Below are positions 1 to 17,687 of a DNA stretch of 64,000 nucleotides, piece after piece. A program made the translations under genes and the position numbers. This DNA is from Planococcus liqunii. Lineage in GTDB: Bacteria > Bacillota > Bacilli > Bacillales_A > Planococcaceae. Positions within the stretch are counted from its first letter, which is position 1. The number at the start of each line of letters is the position of its first letter. The stretch lies in the NCBI RefSeq assembly GCF_030413595.1, contig NZ_CP129238.1:1-64000 (forward strand), written 5' to 3'. The notes below the pieces were generated by a model. It searched no databases. It was not told the DNA's origin and worked only from the letters and a program-made list of their open reading frames with translations.

Positions 1-100
1 TGGACAGTTATTCACGGGCTTGTTTATAAAGGTTATCCACAGCCTGTGGTTTTGTGTATGGTATACTTAAAAAATATTTACATATAAAGGAGACGAGCTA
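1..100 (+). promoter_or_regulatory. dnaA leader with DnaA boxes (upstream half of oriC)
   Basis: A perfect DnaA box TTATCCACA lies at 33-41 and a near match TTATTCACG at 8-16. An AT-rich stretch and a Shine-Dalgarno AAAGGAGA (about 87-94) precede the TTG start of dnaA. In Bacillales the origin is split into two box clusters flanking dnaA; this is the start-proximal cluster, and part of it probably lies outside the window. It would bind DnaA for origin architecture and for dnaA autoregulation. Confidence 0.8.
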
Positions 101-1447
101 TTGGAACACTTAGACGAACTTTGGTCGAGTGTCTTAGCCCAAGTTGAAACTAAAATCTCCAAACCAAGTTTTGAAACGTGGTTAAAATCAACAAAACTTT
201 TATCTTATCAGAATGATACAGTGACAATTTCAGCGCCTAATTCATTTGCACGTGACTGGTTGGAAAACCATTACGTGCATTTAATTACTGGGATTCTTTC
301 GGATTCAACAGGTGATGATCTGCTGATAAAATTTGTTGTGCCCAAAGATCAGGATATGGACGATTTTCAACTCCCAGCCCCTCGCGTAAAGCCGGGGCAA
401 AATGAGCATCAGGAATTTTTGCCTGGCATGCTGAATCCCAAGTATACATTCGATACGTTTGTAATTGGATCCGGCAACCGCTTTGCCCATGCTGCATCAC
501 TGGCCGTAGCGGAAGCGCCTGCAAAAGCATACAATCCGTTGTTTATTTACGGGGGAGTAGGACTTGGCAAGACACATTTAATGCATGCAATCGGACATTA
601 TGTCCTTGAACACAACCCGAATGCCAAAGTGGTTTATTTGTCTTCGGAAAAATTTACGAACGAATTCATCAACTCCATCCGTGACAACCAAACCGTGGAT
701 TTCCGCAACAAATACCGCAGTGTCGACATTCTTTTGATTGATGATATTCAATTTTTGGCTGGGAAAGAGCAGACGCAGGAAGAATTTTTCCATACGTTTA
801 ATACGCTCCACGAAGAGTCGAAGCAAATTATCATCTCAAGTGACCGGCCGCCAAAAGAAATTCCAACACTGGAAGACCGCTTGCGATCCCGCTTTGAATG
901 GGGATTGATCACTGATATCACACCGCCGGATCTGGAAACCCGGATTGCCATTTTGCGCAAAAAAGCGAAAGCGGACGGCCTTGATATCCCGAATGATGTG
1001 ATGACGTATATCGCCAACTCCATTGATTCGAATATCCGTGAACTTGAAGGGGCTTTGATCCGCGTAGTTGCTTATTCCTCTTTGATCAACCGCGATATGA
1101 GCGCCGAACTTGCAGCAGAAGCGCTAAAAGACATCATGCCGAATTCAAAACCGAAAGTGATTACGATTTTGGATATCCAGCATGCTGTTGGAGACCAATT
1201 CAACGTGAAATTAGAAGATTTCAAAACAAAACGCCGTACAAAAGACATTGCATATCCGCGCCAGGTGGCCATGTATCTGTCCAGAGAAATGACGGATTTT
1301 TCTTTGCCGAAAATCGGTGAAGAATTCGGTGGGCGTGACCATACAACGGTCATCCATGCGCATGAAAAAATTTCAAAAATGCTGAAAGACAATCAGCAGC
1401 TTCAGCAAGATGTCAAAGACATTCGAAGCGCACTCGGCAAACAATGA
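101..1447 (+). CDS. dnaA: Chromosomal replication initiator protein DnaA
   Basis: DnaA binds the origin boxes and opens oriC as an ATP-bound filament. The 448-residue product has the usual family length (B. subtilis about 446). The N-terminal interaction domain (about 1-85) is followed by the AAA+ core with Walker A GGVGLGKT (151-158) and Walker B LLIDD (211-215). The C-terminal helix-turn-helix domain carries the DnaA signature [11 protein letters not shown] near residue 410. The TTG start at 101 has a Shine-Dalgarno six to eight bases upstream and gives the expected N-terminus. The gene sits between two DnaA-box clusters and leads into dnaN, the standard origin arrangement. Nothing looks degenerate. 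Confidence 0.98.
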   Translation: MEHLDELWSSVLAQVETKISKPSFETWLKSTKLLSYQNDTVTISAPNSFARDWLENHYVHLITGILSDSTGDDLLIKFVVPKDQDMDDFQLPAPRVKPGQNEHQEFLPGMLNPKYTFDTFVIGSGNRFAHAASLAVAEAPAKAYNPLFIYGGVGLGKTHLMHAIGHYVLEHNPNAKVVYLSSEKFTNEFINSIRDNQTVDFRNKYRSVDILLIDDIQFLAGKEQTQEEFFHTFNTLHEESKQIIISSDRPPKEIPTLEDRLRSRFEWGLITDITPPDLETRIAILRKKAKADGLDIPNDVMTYIANSIDSNIRELEGALIRVVAYSSLINRDMSAELAAEALKDIMPNSKPKVITILDIQHAVGDQFNVKLEDFKTKRRTKDIAYPRQVAMYLSREMTDFSLPKIGEEFGGRDHTTVIHAHEKISKMLKDNQQLQQDVKDIRSALGKQ

Positions 1448-1615
1448 CCTTGTGGATAACCGCATAATTTACGAAGCAGTTTGTGCACAGCTTATCTACA
1501 TGTGGATAAGCTGCTTTTGTTCAGAAAAACAGGGTTATCCACATATTCACAGCCCCTACTACTATTACTGTTTTAAATTCTTTAAATAAAATATATATAT
1601 AAGCGAGGTTCGAGA
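1448..1615 (+). other. oriC: DnaA boxes, DnaA-trio and AT-rich unwinding element
   Basis: Between dnaA and dnaN lie TGTGGATAA boxes (minus orientation) at 1451-1459 and 1501-1509, TTATCTACA at 1492-1500, TTATCCACA at 1535-1543 and a weaker ATATTCACA at 1543-1551. Next come a short GC run (AGCCCC), the trinucleotide series TACTACTATTACTG at 1557-1570 and an A/T-only-rich stretch at about 1571-1602. This matches the box, GC spacer, DnaA-trio, unwinding-element order known from B. subtilis. Strand opening is predicted just right of 1557. Confidence 0.9.
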
Positions 1616-2752
1616 ATGAAATTCGAGATAAAACGTGAACGATTAGTCGAAGGTTTAAATGATGTAATGAAAGCAGTAAGTTCAAAAACAACGATTCCGA
1701 TTTTGACAGGAATTAAAATGGACGTTTCTTCAGAAGGAATGAGATTAACAGGAAGCGATTCAGATATCACAATCCAGACGTTCATCCCGGCAGAAGAAGA
1801 TGGAGAAGAAATCATCGGCGTATCTCAAGGCGGAAGCATTGTTCTTCAAGCAAAAGTATTCGGAGAAATTATCCGTAAGTTGCCGACCAATGAAGTGGAA
1901 ATCGAAATTACTGGAAACTTCCAAACGCATATTCGTTCTGGAAAATCTGAATTCCACTTGATCGGCTTGGACGCATTGGATTATCCACAGCTTCCAGACA
2001 TCCAGGATGACCGCTTGTTCACCATTCCGGCAGATCTGTTAAAAACGATCAACCGCGAAACCGTATTTGCAGTTTCAAGTTCTGAAACACGTCCGGTATT
2101 GACTGGCGTACATTGGGAAGTAAAAGATGGGGAATTGGTGTGTGTTGCGACAGACAGCCACCGTTTGGCACGCCGCAAAACAAAATTGGAGACTTTGCCG
2201 GAAGGGGAATACAGTGTCGTTATTCCTGGGAAAAGTTTGACCGAACTCAACAAAATTCTGGATGATACTTCAGATCCTGTTGAAATTGTGATGACAAACC
2301 AGCAAGTTTTATTTAAATCCAAGCATATTTTGTTCTTTTCACGCCTGCTTGAAGGAAACTACCCGGATACATCCCGTTTGATTCCTTCTGAATACAAAAC
2401 AGAAGTAACGGTCAACGGACGTTCGCTTCTTCAGGCAATCGACCGCGCTTCTTTGCTGGCCCGCGAAGAACGCAACAACGTTGTGCGTTTTTCTACAAAC
2501 TCCGGCAATGAAGTAGAAGTTTCTTCTAATTCACCGGAAGTCGGAAAAGTGGAAGAGCAGCTACAAGCTCAAAGCATTGAAGGCGAAGAATTGAAAATTT
2601 CATTCAGCGCTAAATTTATGATGGATGCCTTGAAGGCGATTGATGGCCAGGACGTGCTGATTCAATTTACGGGAGCGATGCGCCCGTTCATTTTGAAATC
2701 TGCGCTTGACGATTCAATTTTGCAATTGATTCTTCCTGTCCGGACCTATTAA
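1616..2752 (+). CDS. dnaN: DNA polymerase III beta subunit (sliding clamp)
   Basis: DnaN dimerises into a ring that tethers PolC, DnaE and repair proteins to DNA. The 378-residue product matches B. subtilis DnaN in length and runs through the three repeated clamp domains. It starts MKFEIKRERLVEGLND and ends with the conserved C-terminal segment FILKSALDDSILQLILPVRTY-type (last residues PVRTY), which helps form the hydrophobic protein-binding pocket. The ATG follows GCGAGG at about 1603. It is immediately downstream of oriC and is followed by a strong terminator, so dnaA-dnaN read as their own unit, separate from yaaA-recF. Confidence 0.98.
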   Translation: MKFEIKRERLVEGLNDVMKAVSSKTTIPILTGIKMDVSSEGMRLTGSDSDITIQTFIPAEEDGEEIIGVSQGGSIVLQAKVFGEIIRKLPTNEVEIEITGNFQTHIRSGKSEFHLIGLDALDYPQLPDIQDDRLFTIPADLLKTINRETVFAVSSSETRPVLTGVHWEVKDGELVCVATDSHRLARRKTKLETLPEGEYSVVIPGKSLTELNKILDDTSDPVEIVMTNQQVLFKSKHILFFSRLLEGNYPDTSRLIPSEYKTEVTVNGRSLLQAIDRASLLAREERNNVVRFSTNSGNEVEVSSNSPEVGKVEEQLQAQSIEGEELKISFSAKFMMDALKAIDGQDVLIQFTGAMRPFILKSALDDSILQLILPVRTY

Positions 2753-2770
2753 AAACAGAAAACACCCTCT

Positions 2771-2798
2771 AGGATAGCCGTAAAGGCTATCCTTTTTA
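2771..2798 (+). terminator. Rho-independent terminator after dnaN
   Basis: A perfect 9-bp stem AGGATAGCC (2771-2779) / GGCTATCCT (2785-2793) with a 5-base loop is followed by TTTTTACTTTT. It should end the dnaA-dnaN transcript. Confidence 0.9.
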
Positions 2799-2859
2799 CT
2801 TTTCACCCTAAATAGGGTAAAGTAGAGGGATAGACTACGAATTGAAGGATGAGTGCATT

Positions 2860-3099
2860 TTGAAAGAAATCGGGATTGAGACAGAATATATTACACTTGG
2901 GCAATTGCTGAAAATGACAGATACGATTAGTTCAGGAGGCATGGCAAAGTGGTTTTTAAGTGAGCATGAAGTGTTTGTAAACGGAGAAGCTGAAGACCGG
3001 AGAGGCCGCAAGCTGCGCCCCAACGATACGGTAACGATTCCAGAAGTAGGGGAGTTTCGTATTGCAGTAGCTGAAGGCATGAGCTTCGATGTGGATTGA
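2860..3099 (+). CDS. yaaA: S4-domain RNA-binding protein YaaA/RlbA family
   Basis: A small S4 RNA-binding protein that almost always sits between dnaN and recF in Bacillales. In the family it is linked to ribosome assembly. The 79-residue form begins [19 protein letters not shown] and contains the S4 core [18 protein letters not shown] and the [12 protein letters not shown] turn. I prefer the TTG at 2860: AAGGATGAG lies about 7 bases upstream and the product aligns with the start of B. subtilis YaaA. An in-frame TTG at 2842 would add six residues but lacks a good Shine-Dalgarno. Its end overlaps recF by 11 bases, implying translational coupling. Confidence 0.93.
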   Translation: MKEIGIETEYITLGQLLKMTDTISSGGMAKWFLSEHEVFVNGEAEDRRGRKLRPNDTVTIPEVGEFRIAVAEGMSFDVD

Positions 3100-4201
3100 C
3101 CGCCTCGAGCTCCGCGACTACCGGAATTACGAGACGCTTGACTTGTCTTTTTCTCCTGAAATAAACGTCTTTATCGGTGAAAATGCGCAGGGCAAAACCA
3201 ATATCATGGAATCCTTGTACGTTTTATCGATGGCAAAATCACATCGAACCACCAATGACAAAGAATTGATACGCTGGAATGCCGATTATGGTAAAATTAA
3301 AGGTGATGTCTTCCGTAAATACGGGAAGCTGCCTTTGGAAATCACTTTGTCCAAAAAAGGCAAAAAAGCGAAGGTCAATCATTTGGAACAGCGGCGGCTC
3401 AGTGACTACATTGGCCAATTGAATGTCGTAATGTTTGCTCCTGAGGATTTAAATTTAGTCAAAGGGAGTCCGCAAATTCGCCGGCGTTTTATCGATATGG
3501 AAATCGGTCAAATATCCCCTGTCTATTTGCATGATCTGTTGACATACCAGAAATTGTTGAAGCAGCGGAATCATATACTTAAGCAAAATTACGGCAAGCA
3601 GGCCATCAACGATGTCATGTTCGATGTTTATACAGAACAATTTATCGAAGCTGCAGTAAAAATTATCCAAAAACGCTATCAGTTCATGGAATTATTGCAA
3701 AAATGGGCTGAACCTATCCATCACGGCATTTCCCGGGGGCTGGAACAACTGCAAATCTGCTATCAACCGATCAGCGGTTTAAAGCCCGAATGGACGCCGA
3801 CCGAGATGGCGTCTTTTTTAGAGCAGAAACTTGCTGAAGTTCGTAAACGGGAAATCGAGCGCGGTTTGACGCTTGTCGGCCCTCACCGTGATGAATTGCA
3901 GTTTCTGGTGAACGGCTATGATGTCCAGACTTACGGCTCTCAAGGCCAGCAGCGGACCACAGCGCTTTCTTTGAAGCTGGCGGAAATTGAATTGATCAAG
4001 CAGGAAGTCGGGGAAGCGCCCGTCCTGCTGCTGGATGATGTGCTGTCAGAGCTGGACGATTACCGGCAGTCCCATTTGCTGAACACCATCCACGGGTCTG
4101 TCCAGACCTTTGTTACGACGACTAACGTAGACGGAATTCAGCACGAAACCATTCAAAATGCCCGTCTTTTCGAAGTATCCCAAGGGATGGTTAAGGGGTG
4201 A
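3089..4201 (+). CDS. recF: DNA replication and repair protein RecF
   Basis: RecF is an SMC-like ATPase that, with RecO and RecR, loads RecA onto gapped DNA. The 370-residue protein begins [15 protein letters not shown] and has Walker [10 protein letters not shown] (about residues 30-38). Near the C-terminus are the ABC-type signature [18 protein letters not shown] and Walker [12 protein letters not shown]. The ATG lies inside the end of yaaA (11-base overlap). Its stop TGA (4199-4201) is part of the GGGGTGA that serves as ribosome site for remB, so yaaA-recF-remB are tightly coupled. Confidence 0.98.
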   Translation: MWIDRLELRDYRNYETLDLSFSPEINVFIGENAQGKTNIMESLYVLSMAKSHRTTNDKELIRWNADYGKIKGDVFRKYGKLPLEITLSKKGKKAKVNHLEQRRLSDYIGQLNVVMFAPEDLNLVKGSPQIRRRFIDMEIGQISPVYLHDLLTYQKLLKQRNHILKQNYGKQAINDVMFDVYTEQFIEAAVKIIQKRYQFMELLQKWAEPIHHGISRGLEQLQICYQPISGLKPEWTPTEMASFLEQKLAEVRKREIERGLTLVGPHRDELQFLVNGYDVQTYGSQGQQRTTALSLKLAEIELIKQEVGEAPVLLLDDVLSELDDYRQSHLLNTIHGSVQTFVTTTNVDGIQHETIQNARLFEVSQGMVKG

Positions 4202-4207
4202 CGCGTT

Positions 4208-4417
4208 ATTTACGTGCACATTGGAAAAGAGCAGACAATCCGAATAGCCGAAATTATTGCCGTCACCGCGCATGAGCATCACGTTCCGGCTGCTTTTGTG
4301 CGGCTTCTCGTCCCTTTAGAGAAAGTTAAATCATTTATTGTGACCGACGATCTTGTCTATGGTTCGCCTTTGCGGGCGCAGGCCATCTTGAAAAAGATCC
4401 GGCAAAACCGGTTGTAA
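4208..4417 (+). CDS. remB: RemB/YaaB-like extracellular matrix regulator, probable ATT start
   Basis: A 69-residue protein of the YaaB/RemB (DUF370) family, which in B. subtilis promotes matrix-gene expression. Read from an ATT codon at 4208 it begins MYVHIGKEQ, matching the family start MYIHLGDD. The ribosome site AAGGGGTGA (4193-4201) sits six bases before this ATT, the ideal distance. The first ordinary start, GTG at 4214, would be twelve bases away and would drop the conserved Met-Tyr. The gene lies between recF and gyrB as in Bacillus. It is shorter than B. subtilis RemB (about 81), mainly in the middle. Identity is fairly sure from place and ends; the start codon is an inference. Confidence 0.8.
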   Translation: MYVHIGKEQTIRIAEIIAVTAHEHHVPAAFVRLLVPLEKVKSFIVTDDLVYGSPLRAQAILKKIRQNRL

Positions 4418-6394
<1,977 letters not shown>

Positions 6395-6424
6395 GTGATG
6401 TAGAGTTGAGAGGAGGCTGCGGAT

Positions 6425-9004
6425 ATGGCTGAACGGCCTAGCAGTGGTGTTGAAGAAATAAATATAAGCACGGAAATGCGCACATCGTTTTTGGATTATG
6501 CGATGAGCGTTATCGTTTCCCGTGCGCTGCCGGATGTGCGTGACGGGCTGAAACCTGTCCATCGCCGCATCCTATATGCAATGCATGATTTAGGAATTAC
6601 ATCTGATAAAGCCTACAAAAAATCAGCACGTATCGTTGGGGATGTTATTGGTAAATACCATCCACACGGCGATAGCGCTGTTTATGAAACGATGGTCCGG
6701 ATGGCGCAGGATTTCAGTTACCGTTATATGCTCGTTGATGGACACGGGAACTTCGGTTCTGTCGACGGCGATGCCGCAGCTGCGATGCGTTATACAGAAT
6801 CAAGAATGTCAAAAATTTCCATGGAACTATTGCGTGATTTAAATAAAAACACGATCGATTACCGGGATAACTACGATGGCCAGGAAAAAGAGCCAATTGT
6901 TCTGCCGAGCCGATTCCCGAACTTACTGGTAAACGGAACATCTGGGATTGCAGTTGGTATGGCTACCAATATTCCGCCGCATCATTTGGGTGAAACGATT
7001 GACGGGGTATTGGCATTAGCTGAAAACCCGGCGATTACGACAGAAGAATTGATGGAATTTATTCCAGGGCCTGATTTCCCGACTGGCGGCATTATTTTAG
7101 GACGCAGCGGTATTCGACGCGCTTATGAAACCGGCAGAGGTTCTATCATGATCCGTTCAGTGGTGGATATTGAAACCAAACCGAACGGCAAAGAAGTGAT
7201 CATCGTCAACGAACTTCCTTATCAAGTAAACAAAGCCCGCTTGATTGAAAAAATTGCGGAGCTTGTGCGCGATAAGCGAATTGACGGCATCACGGATTTA
7301 CGGGACGAATCTGACCGCAACGGCATGCGCATTGTCATTGAAGTGCGCAGAGATGCAAGTGCCAGCGTCCTACTGAACAATCTATACAAACAGACAGCGA
7401 TGCAAACAAGTTTCGGGATCAATATGCTGGCACTTGTAGATGGCCATCCGAAAGTTTTGGGCATAAAAGAAGTGCTTTTCCACTACTTAGAGCACCAAAA
7501 AGTGGTCATTCGCCGCCGTACGCAATTTGATTTGACGAAAGCGGAAGACCGCGCACATATCCTCGAAGGTTTGCGCATTGCATTGGACCATATTGATGCC
7601 ATTATCGCGTTGATCCGTGGTTCACAGACAACTGAAGAAGCCCGCAATGGCTTGATGAGCAATTTCAACTTGTCTGAGCGCCAATCACAAGCGATTTTGG
7701 ATATGCGTCTTCAGCGTTTAACAGGACTGGAACGCGATAAAATTGAAGAAGAATACCAAGGCTTGGTTAAGTTGATCGATGAACTTCGCGAAATTTTGGC
7801 GAATGAATACCGGATTCTCGAAATTATCCGTGAAGAATTAACAGAAGTGAAAGAACGTTTCAGCGACGATCGCAGAACGGAAATCACTTCAGGCGGCACG
7901 GAAATGTTCGAAGATGAAGATTTAATCCCAAGAGAAGCGTCTGTTTTGACATTGACCCATAACGGTTATATCAAACGGATGCCGGCAAACACATTCCGCA
8001 GCCAAAACCGCGGCGGCCGTGGCGTCCAGGGAATGGGCACCAACGAAGATGATTTTGTTGAACATATGCTTTATACCTCTACCCACGATACAATCCTGTT
8101 CTTCACGAGCAAAGGGAAAGTGTATCGCAAAAAAGGGTATCAAGTGCCGGAATACGGAAGAACTGCAAAAGGCCTTCCACTGGTCAACTTGCTGGAAATC
8201 AGCAAAGACGAAAAAGTAACGGCTGTCATCCGTGTGAAAGAGTTTAAAGAAGACGCATTCTTCTTCTTTACGACACGAGAAGGAATCAGCAAGCGGACAC
8301 CGGTGTCCAATTACGCCAACATCCGCCAAAACGGGCTGATTGCCATCAGTTTGCGCGAAGAAGATGAATTGATTTCCGTTAAGCTGACCGACGGCAACCA
8401 GGAAATCGTCATCGGAACACGCGACGGCGCATTGATCCGTTTCCCTGAAACCGATATCCGCAGCATGGGCCGGACAGCAAGCGGTGTACGTGGTATCCGT
8501 TTGCGTGAAGGCGACCAGGTTGTCGGCATGGAAATTCTGGAGAAAGACGATAATATTCTCGTCATCACAGAAAAAGGATACGGCAAACAAACAAAAGAAT
8601 CCGAATACCGCGTTCAATCCAGAGGCGGTATGGGAATCAAAACTTGCCAAATCACCGACAAGAACGGACCGCTTGTGGCTGTCCGGACAGTCAACGGAAC
8701 AGAAGACATCATGCTGATCACCATCAATGGCATTTTAATCCGCATGGACGTCAACGATATTTCACAGACTGGCCGAAGCACACAAGGCGTCCGTTTGATC
8801 AAGCTCTCTGAAGAAGAAACCGTAGCCACAGTTGCTCGAGTGAAAAAAGATATTGAAATTCCAGAAGGCGCAGAAGAAGCCGAAGAAGATGTTGATTCCA
8901 CATTGATCGAAGAAAGTGCGGAAGCCGATGTCTATACGGAGGACGAAGTTGTCGCTGACGAAGAGTTAGATAATGTAGAAGAAGAAATAGAAGACGAAGA
9001 GTAA
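6425..9004 (+). CDS. gyrA: DNA gyrase subunit A
   Basis: GyrA cuts and religates DNA through the active tyrosine in RYTESRMS (Tyr123). The quinolone-resistance region HGDSAVYE (Ser84, Glu88) looks wild type. The C-terminal wrapping domain has the GyrA box [11 protein letters not shown] and repeated beta-pinwheel blades. At 859 residues it is about 35-40 longer than B. subtilis GyrA. The excess is a very acidic tail from about residue 815 to the end, made largely of Glu and Asp. The ATG at 6425 follows GAGGAGGCTG. A terminator at 9013 closes the gyrBA unit just before the first rRNA operon. Confidence 0.98.
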   Translation: MAERPSSGVEEINISTEMRTSFLDYAMSVIVSRALPDVRDGLKPVHRRILYAMHDLGITSDKAYKKSARIVGDVIGKYHPHGDSAVYETMVRMAQDFSYRYMLVDGHGNFGSVDGDAAAAMRYTESRMSKISMELLRDLNKNTIDYRDNYDGQEKEPIVLPSRFPNLLVNGTSGIAVGMATNIPPHHLGETIDGVLALAENPAITTEELMEFIPGPDFPTGGIILGRSGIRRAYETGRGSIMIRSVVDIETKPNGKEVIIVNELPYQVNKARLIEKIAELVRDKRIDGITDLRDESDRNGMRIVIEVRRDASASVLLNNLYKQTAMQTSFGINMLALVDGHPKVLGIKEVLFHYLEHQKVVIRRRTQFDLTKAEDRAHILEGLRIALDHIDAIIALIRGSQTTEEARNGLMSNFNLSERQSQAILDMRLQRLTGLERDKIEEEYQGLVKLIDELREILANEYRILEIIREELTEVKERFSDDRRTEITSGGTEMFEDEDLIPREASVLTLTHNGYIKRMPANTFRSQNRGGRGVQGMGTNEDDFVEHMLYTSTHDTILFFTSKGKVYRKKGYQVPEYGRTAKGLPLVNLLEISKDEKVTAVIRVKEFKEDAFFFFTTREGISKRTPVSNYANIRQNGLIAISLREEDELISVKLTDGNQEIVIGTRDGALIRFPETDIRSMGRTASGVRGIRLREGDQVVGMEILEKDDNILVITEKGYGKQTKESEYRVQSRGGMGIKTCQITDKNGPLVAVRTVNGTEDIMLITINGILIRMDVNDISQTGRSTQGVRLIKLSEEETVATVARVKKDIEIPEGAEEAEEDVDSTLIEESAEADVYTEDEVVADEELDNVEEEIEDEE

Positions 9005-9012
9005 TATTTTTG

Positions 9013-9043
9013 AACCCGCTGATTTATTCAGCGGGTTTTTTTA
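9013..9043 (+). terminator. Rho-independent terminator after gyrA
   Basis: A 10-bp stem AACCCGCTGA (9013-9022) / TCAGCGGGTT (9028-9037) with a 5-base loop is followed by a T run. Confidence 0.93.
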
Positions 9044-9315
9044 TTTGGAGCTAAACGAACGTTCCGTGGATTGAAAGCGAATCGATCAAGCGTTGGCCTG
9101 CCAAAAGAGGACGAAGAGAACGAAGCGGAATGCAGTTCTTTCTATATAGAGGAAAAAGAATCGGATAGCAGAAATCTTTTCTGAGCTGGCGGATCAACTT
9201 GGTCTATAGCGGCGTGCAAAGTTGGAAATCGGAGATCTAAACAGACTGCAAGAATTCAAAAGTTTCCTGAAAGAAAAAGAATTTATCGAAAGCAGAAGTT
9301 TTTTTCGCAAAACTG
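9044..9315. other. Gene-free region upstream of first rRNA promoter
   Basis: No plausible coding region or RNA gene was found here. The last 60 bases are rich in A and T (GAAAGAAAAAG..., TTTTTTTCGC) directly upstream of the -35 box, as expected for an UP element that contacts the RNA polymerase alpha subunit. The rest looks like degenerate sequence without recognisable structure. Confidence 0.5.
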
Positions 9316-9344
9316 TTGACGCGAATATTGTGGCATGGTATATT
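9316..9344 (+). promoter_or_regulatory. Sigma-A promoter of rRNA operon 1
   Basis: TTGACG (9316-9321), a 17-base spacer and TATATT (9339-9344) form a near-consensus promoter about 190 bases before mature 16S. Only one such promoter is evident here, against two in operon 2. Confidence 0.85.
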
Positions 9345-9530
9345 AATCAAGTCGCCAATGAGTGACGCACAAAACATGAACCTTGAAAACTGAACAGCAA
9401 AACGTCAACAATAGCAACGGCCGCGCAAAACGGCCCGCGCAAATGTACTGATCAGGCTTCGGCCAGATCAAGCGACTCGTGCGTTCTTCGGAACGGCGAG
9501 ACGCCAGCAGAATTTGAGCAATCGGTTCTC
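9345..9530 (+). other. rRNA operon 1 leader with 16S processing arm
   Basis: The transcribed leader contains CCTTGAAAACTGAACAGC... from about 9380 to 9409. Its reverse complement recurs after 16S at about 11118-11146, so the two arms would pair into the pre-16S stalk cut by RNase III. The stretch from about 9375 to 9530 is repeated almost unchanged before the second 16S gene. Confidence 0.75.
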
Positions 9531-14206
<4,676 letters not shown>

Positions 14207-14267
14207 AACATAGTTGTTTTCAATGTCGCATATCCAGTTTTGAGGGCGCAAGCACTCAACAAAAAGA

Positions 14268-14384
<117 letters not shown>

Positions 14385-14388
14385 CAAG

Positions 14389-14437
14389 AAAAAAAGCCGT
14401 TGCCGGTATTTCCGGCGGCGGCTTTTTTGTGTTTTTT
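14389..14437 (+). terminator. Terminator of rRNA operon 1
   Basis: A long stem AAAAAGCCGTTGCCGG / CCGGCGGCGGCTTTTT with two wobble pairs is followed by two T tracts. The same hairpin ends operon 2 with one loop base changed. Confidence 0.95.
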
Positions 14438-16189
<1,752 letters not shown>

Positions 16190-16198
16190 GATTTGCCT

Positions 16199-16245
16199 AA
16201 AGCACTCTTTGCCTCTATCCGTAGATGCAAAGAGTGCTTTTTTCA
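16199..16245 (+). terminator. Rho-independent terminator after guaB
   Basis: A 12-bp stem AGCACTCTTTGC (16201-16212) / GCAAAGAGTGCT (16227-16238) is followed by TTTTTT. Confidence 0.93.
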
Positions 16246-16318
16246 TGTTTTGGTTTAGGGAGGTACAGAATATGATAGAATTATATGGGGAAACTTACAG
16301 ATGGAGGTATTGAAATAC

Positions 16319-17647
16319 GTGAGAATTGTGTTGAAATTAACGATTATTTTGGCTGTGCTGCTGACTGTTGGTATGCCTCAGCAGGCAAAAGCGGCGGATT
16401 CTTTAAATATACTGGCGGATGCTGCCATTTTGGTAGATGCTGATTCTGGAAAAATATTATATGCACAAAACGCAGACGCTACGTTAGGCATTGCAAGTAT
16501 GACAAAAATGATGACCGAGTATTTATTGTTTGAAGCGATTGAAGACGGCCGTGTATCGTGGGACCAAGAATACACGGTTACGGATTATGCTTATGAGATT
16601 TCACAGGATATGCGCTTGAGCAATGTGCCTTTGAGAAAAGGAGAAGCTTATACGATTCAGGAGTTGTATGAAGCGATGGCGATTTATTCCGCGAATGCAG
16701 CGACAATCGGCATTGCTGAGACAATCGCTGGGACGGAAGAGGAATTCGTCCGCCTGATGAATGAAAAAGCAGAAGAGCTGGGATTGGCCGGGGCAAAATT
16801 GGTCAATTCAACGGGATTGAGCAACTCCTTATTGATGGGGATGCATCCGAAAAGCACAGGTGCAAATGATGAAAACGTCATGTCCGCAAAAGCCGTTGCC
16901 AAATTGACAAAGGCGCTGCTGGACAAATATCCGGAAGTGTTGGAAACCACAAAAATTCCGAATAAAATGTTCCGTCCGGGTACAGCAGATGCGATTAATA
17001 TGTTGAACTGGAATTCAATGCTTCCAGGACTGGCTTTTGAATACGAAGGCGTGGACGGCTTGAAAACCGGCAGCACGGATTTTGCCGGACACAGCTTTGC
17101 CGGTACGGCCAAGCGTGATGGCACTCGGTTGATTGCCGTGGTCATGAAAGCGGTTGATGAAAAGGGTGTAGGTTCTTACAAAGCCCGCTTTGACCAGACA
17201 CGGGTTCTATTCGACTTCGGCTTTGGCCAGTTCACGAAAGAAGAAATCATTCCCGGGGGTTATCAGATCAAAGGGCAAGAAACTTTGCCGGTAACTAAAG
17301 GGGAAGAAAAAGCTGTATCGATCGCCGTGAAAGAACCGATTACGATGATGATTCAGACAAGCGACAAAGAAAAGTATCAACCGGAATTGGTCCTGGATGA
17401 GTCTGTCGTGGACGAAGGCAAGATTGAAGCAGGAATCGGCAAAGGAGAAGTAGTCGGTACCGTTAACGTTGTTAAAATAGAAGGAGAAGACTACGGCTAT
17501 TTAGATGGCACGAAAAGCGATGCTGAAGTTGTGACAACAGAAAAAGTGGCACGGGCCAATTGGTTCTCGCTGTCTATCCAAGCTGTAGGCAATTTCGTCT
17601 CCAATATGTGGTCAGGCGCCCTTGATTTTGTAAAAGGATTATTTTAA
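16319..17647 (+). CDS. dacA: D-alanyl-D-alanine carboxypeptidase (PBP5-type)
   Basis: DacA trims the terminal D-Ala from peptidoglycan pentapeptides outside the membrane. Counting from GTG 16319 the product is 442 residues. It has a signal peptide ending AKA-AD (cleavage after about 25), the SxxK motif SMTK (Ser60, Lys63), SAN (124-126) and KTG (249-251). A C-terminal beta domain and a hydrophobic/amphipathic anchor (FVSNMWSGALDFVKGLF) follow. I chose GTG 16319 because GGAGGT at 16303-16308 lies ten bases upstream; ATG 16301 would put that site inside the gene. It sits between guaB and pdxST as in B. subtilis. Confidence 0.95.
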   Translation: MRIVLKLTIILAVLLTVGMPQQAKAADSLNILADAAILVDADSGKILYAQNADATLGIASMTKMMTEYLLFEAIEDGRVSWDQEYTVTDYAYEISQDMRLSNVPLRKGEAYTIQELYEAMAIYSANAATIGIAETIAGTEEEFVRLMNEKAEELGLAGAKLVNSTGLSNSLLMGMHPKSTGANDENVMSAKAVAKLTKALLDKYPEVLETTKIPNKMFRPGTADAINMLNWNSMLPGLAFEYEGVDGLKTGSTDFAGHSFAGTAKRDGTRLIAVVMKAVDEKGVGSYKARFDQTRVLFDFGFGQFTKEEIIPGGYQIKGQETLPVTKGEEKAVSIAVKEPITMMIQTSDKEKYQPELVLDESVVDEGKIEAGIGKGEVVGTVNVVKIEGEDYGYLDGTKSDAEVVTTEKVARANWFSLSIQAVGNFVSNMWSGALDFVKGLF

Positions 17648-17649
17648 AG

Positions 17650-17687
17650 AAAAGCAGTTCATCTATTCAGATGAGCTGCTTTTTTGT
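17650..17687. terminator. Bidirectional terminator shared by dacA and pdxR
   Basis: A 14-bp stem with one wobble, AAAGCAGTTCATCT (17651-17664) / AGATGAGCTGCTTT (17669-17682), has T runs on both strands. The stop codon of pdxR (17663-17665 on the minus strand) lies at the top of the stem, so one arm also encodes the pdxR C-terminus. Confidence 0.85.

Noticed and set aside
7922..8650. 242-codon frame antisense to gyrA, and similar long antisense frames in dnaX, ppk1 and yaaO
   Set aside because: They arise from codon bias of the real genes on the other strand; products are unlike any protein family I know.
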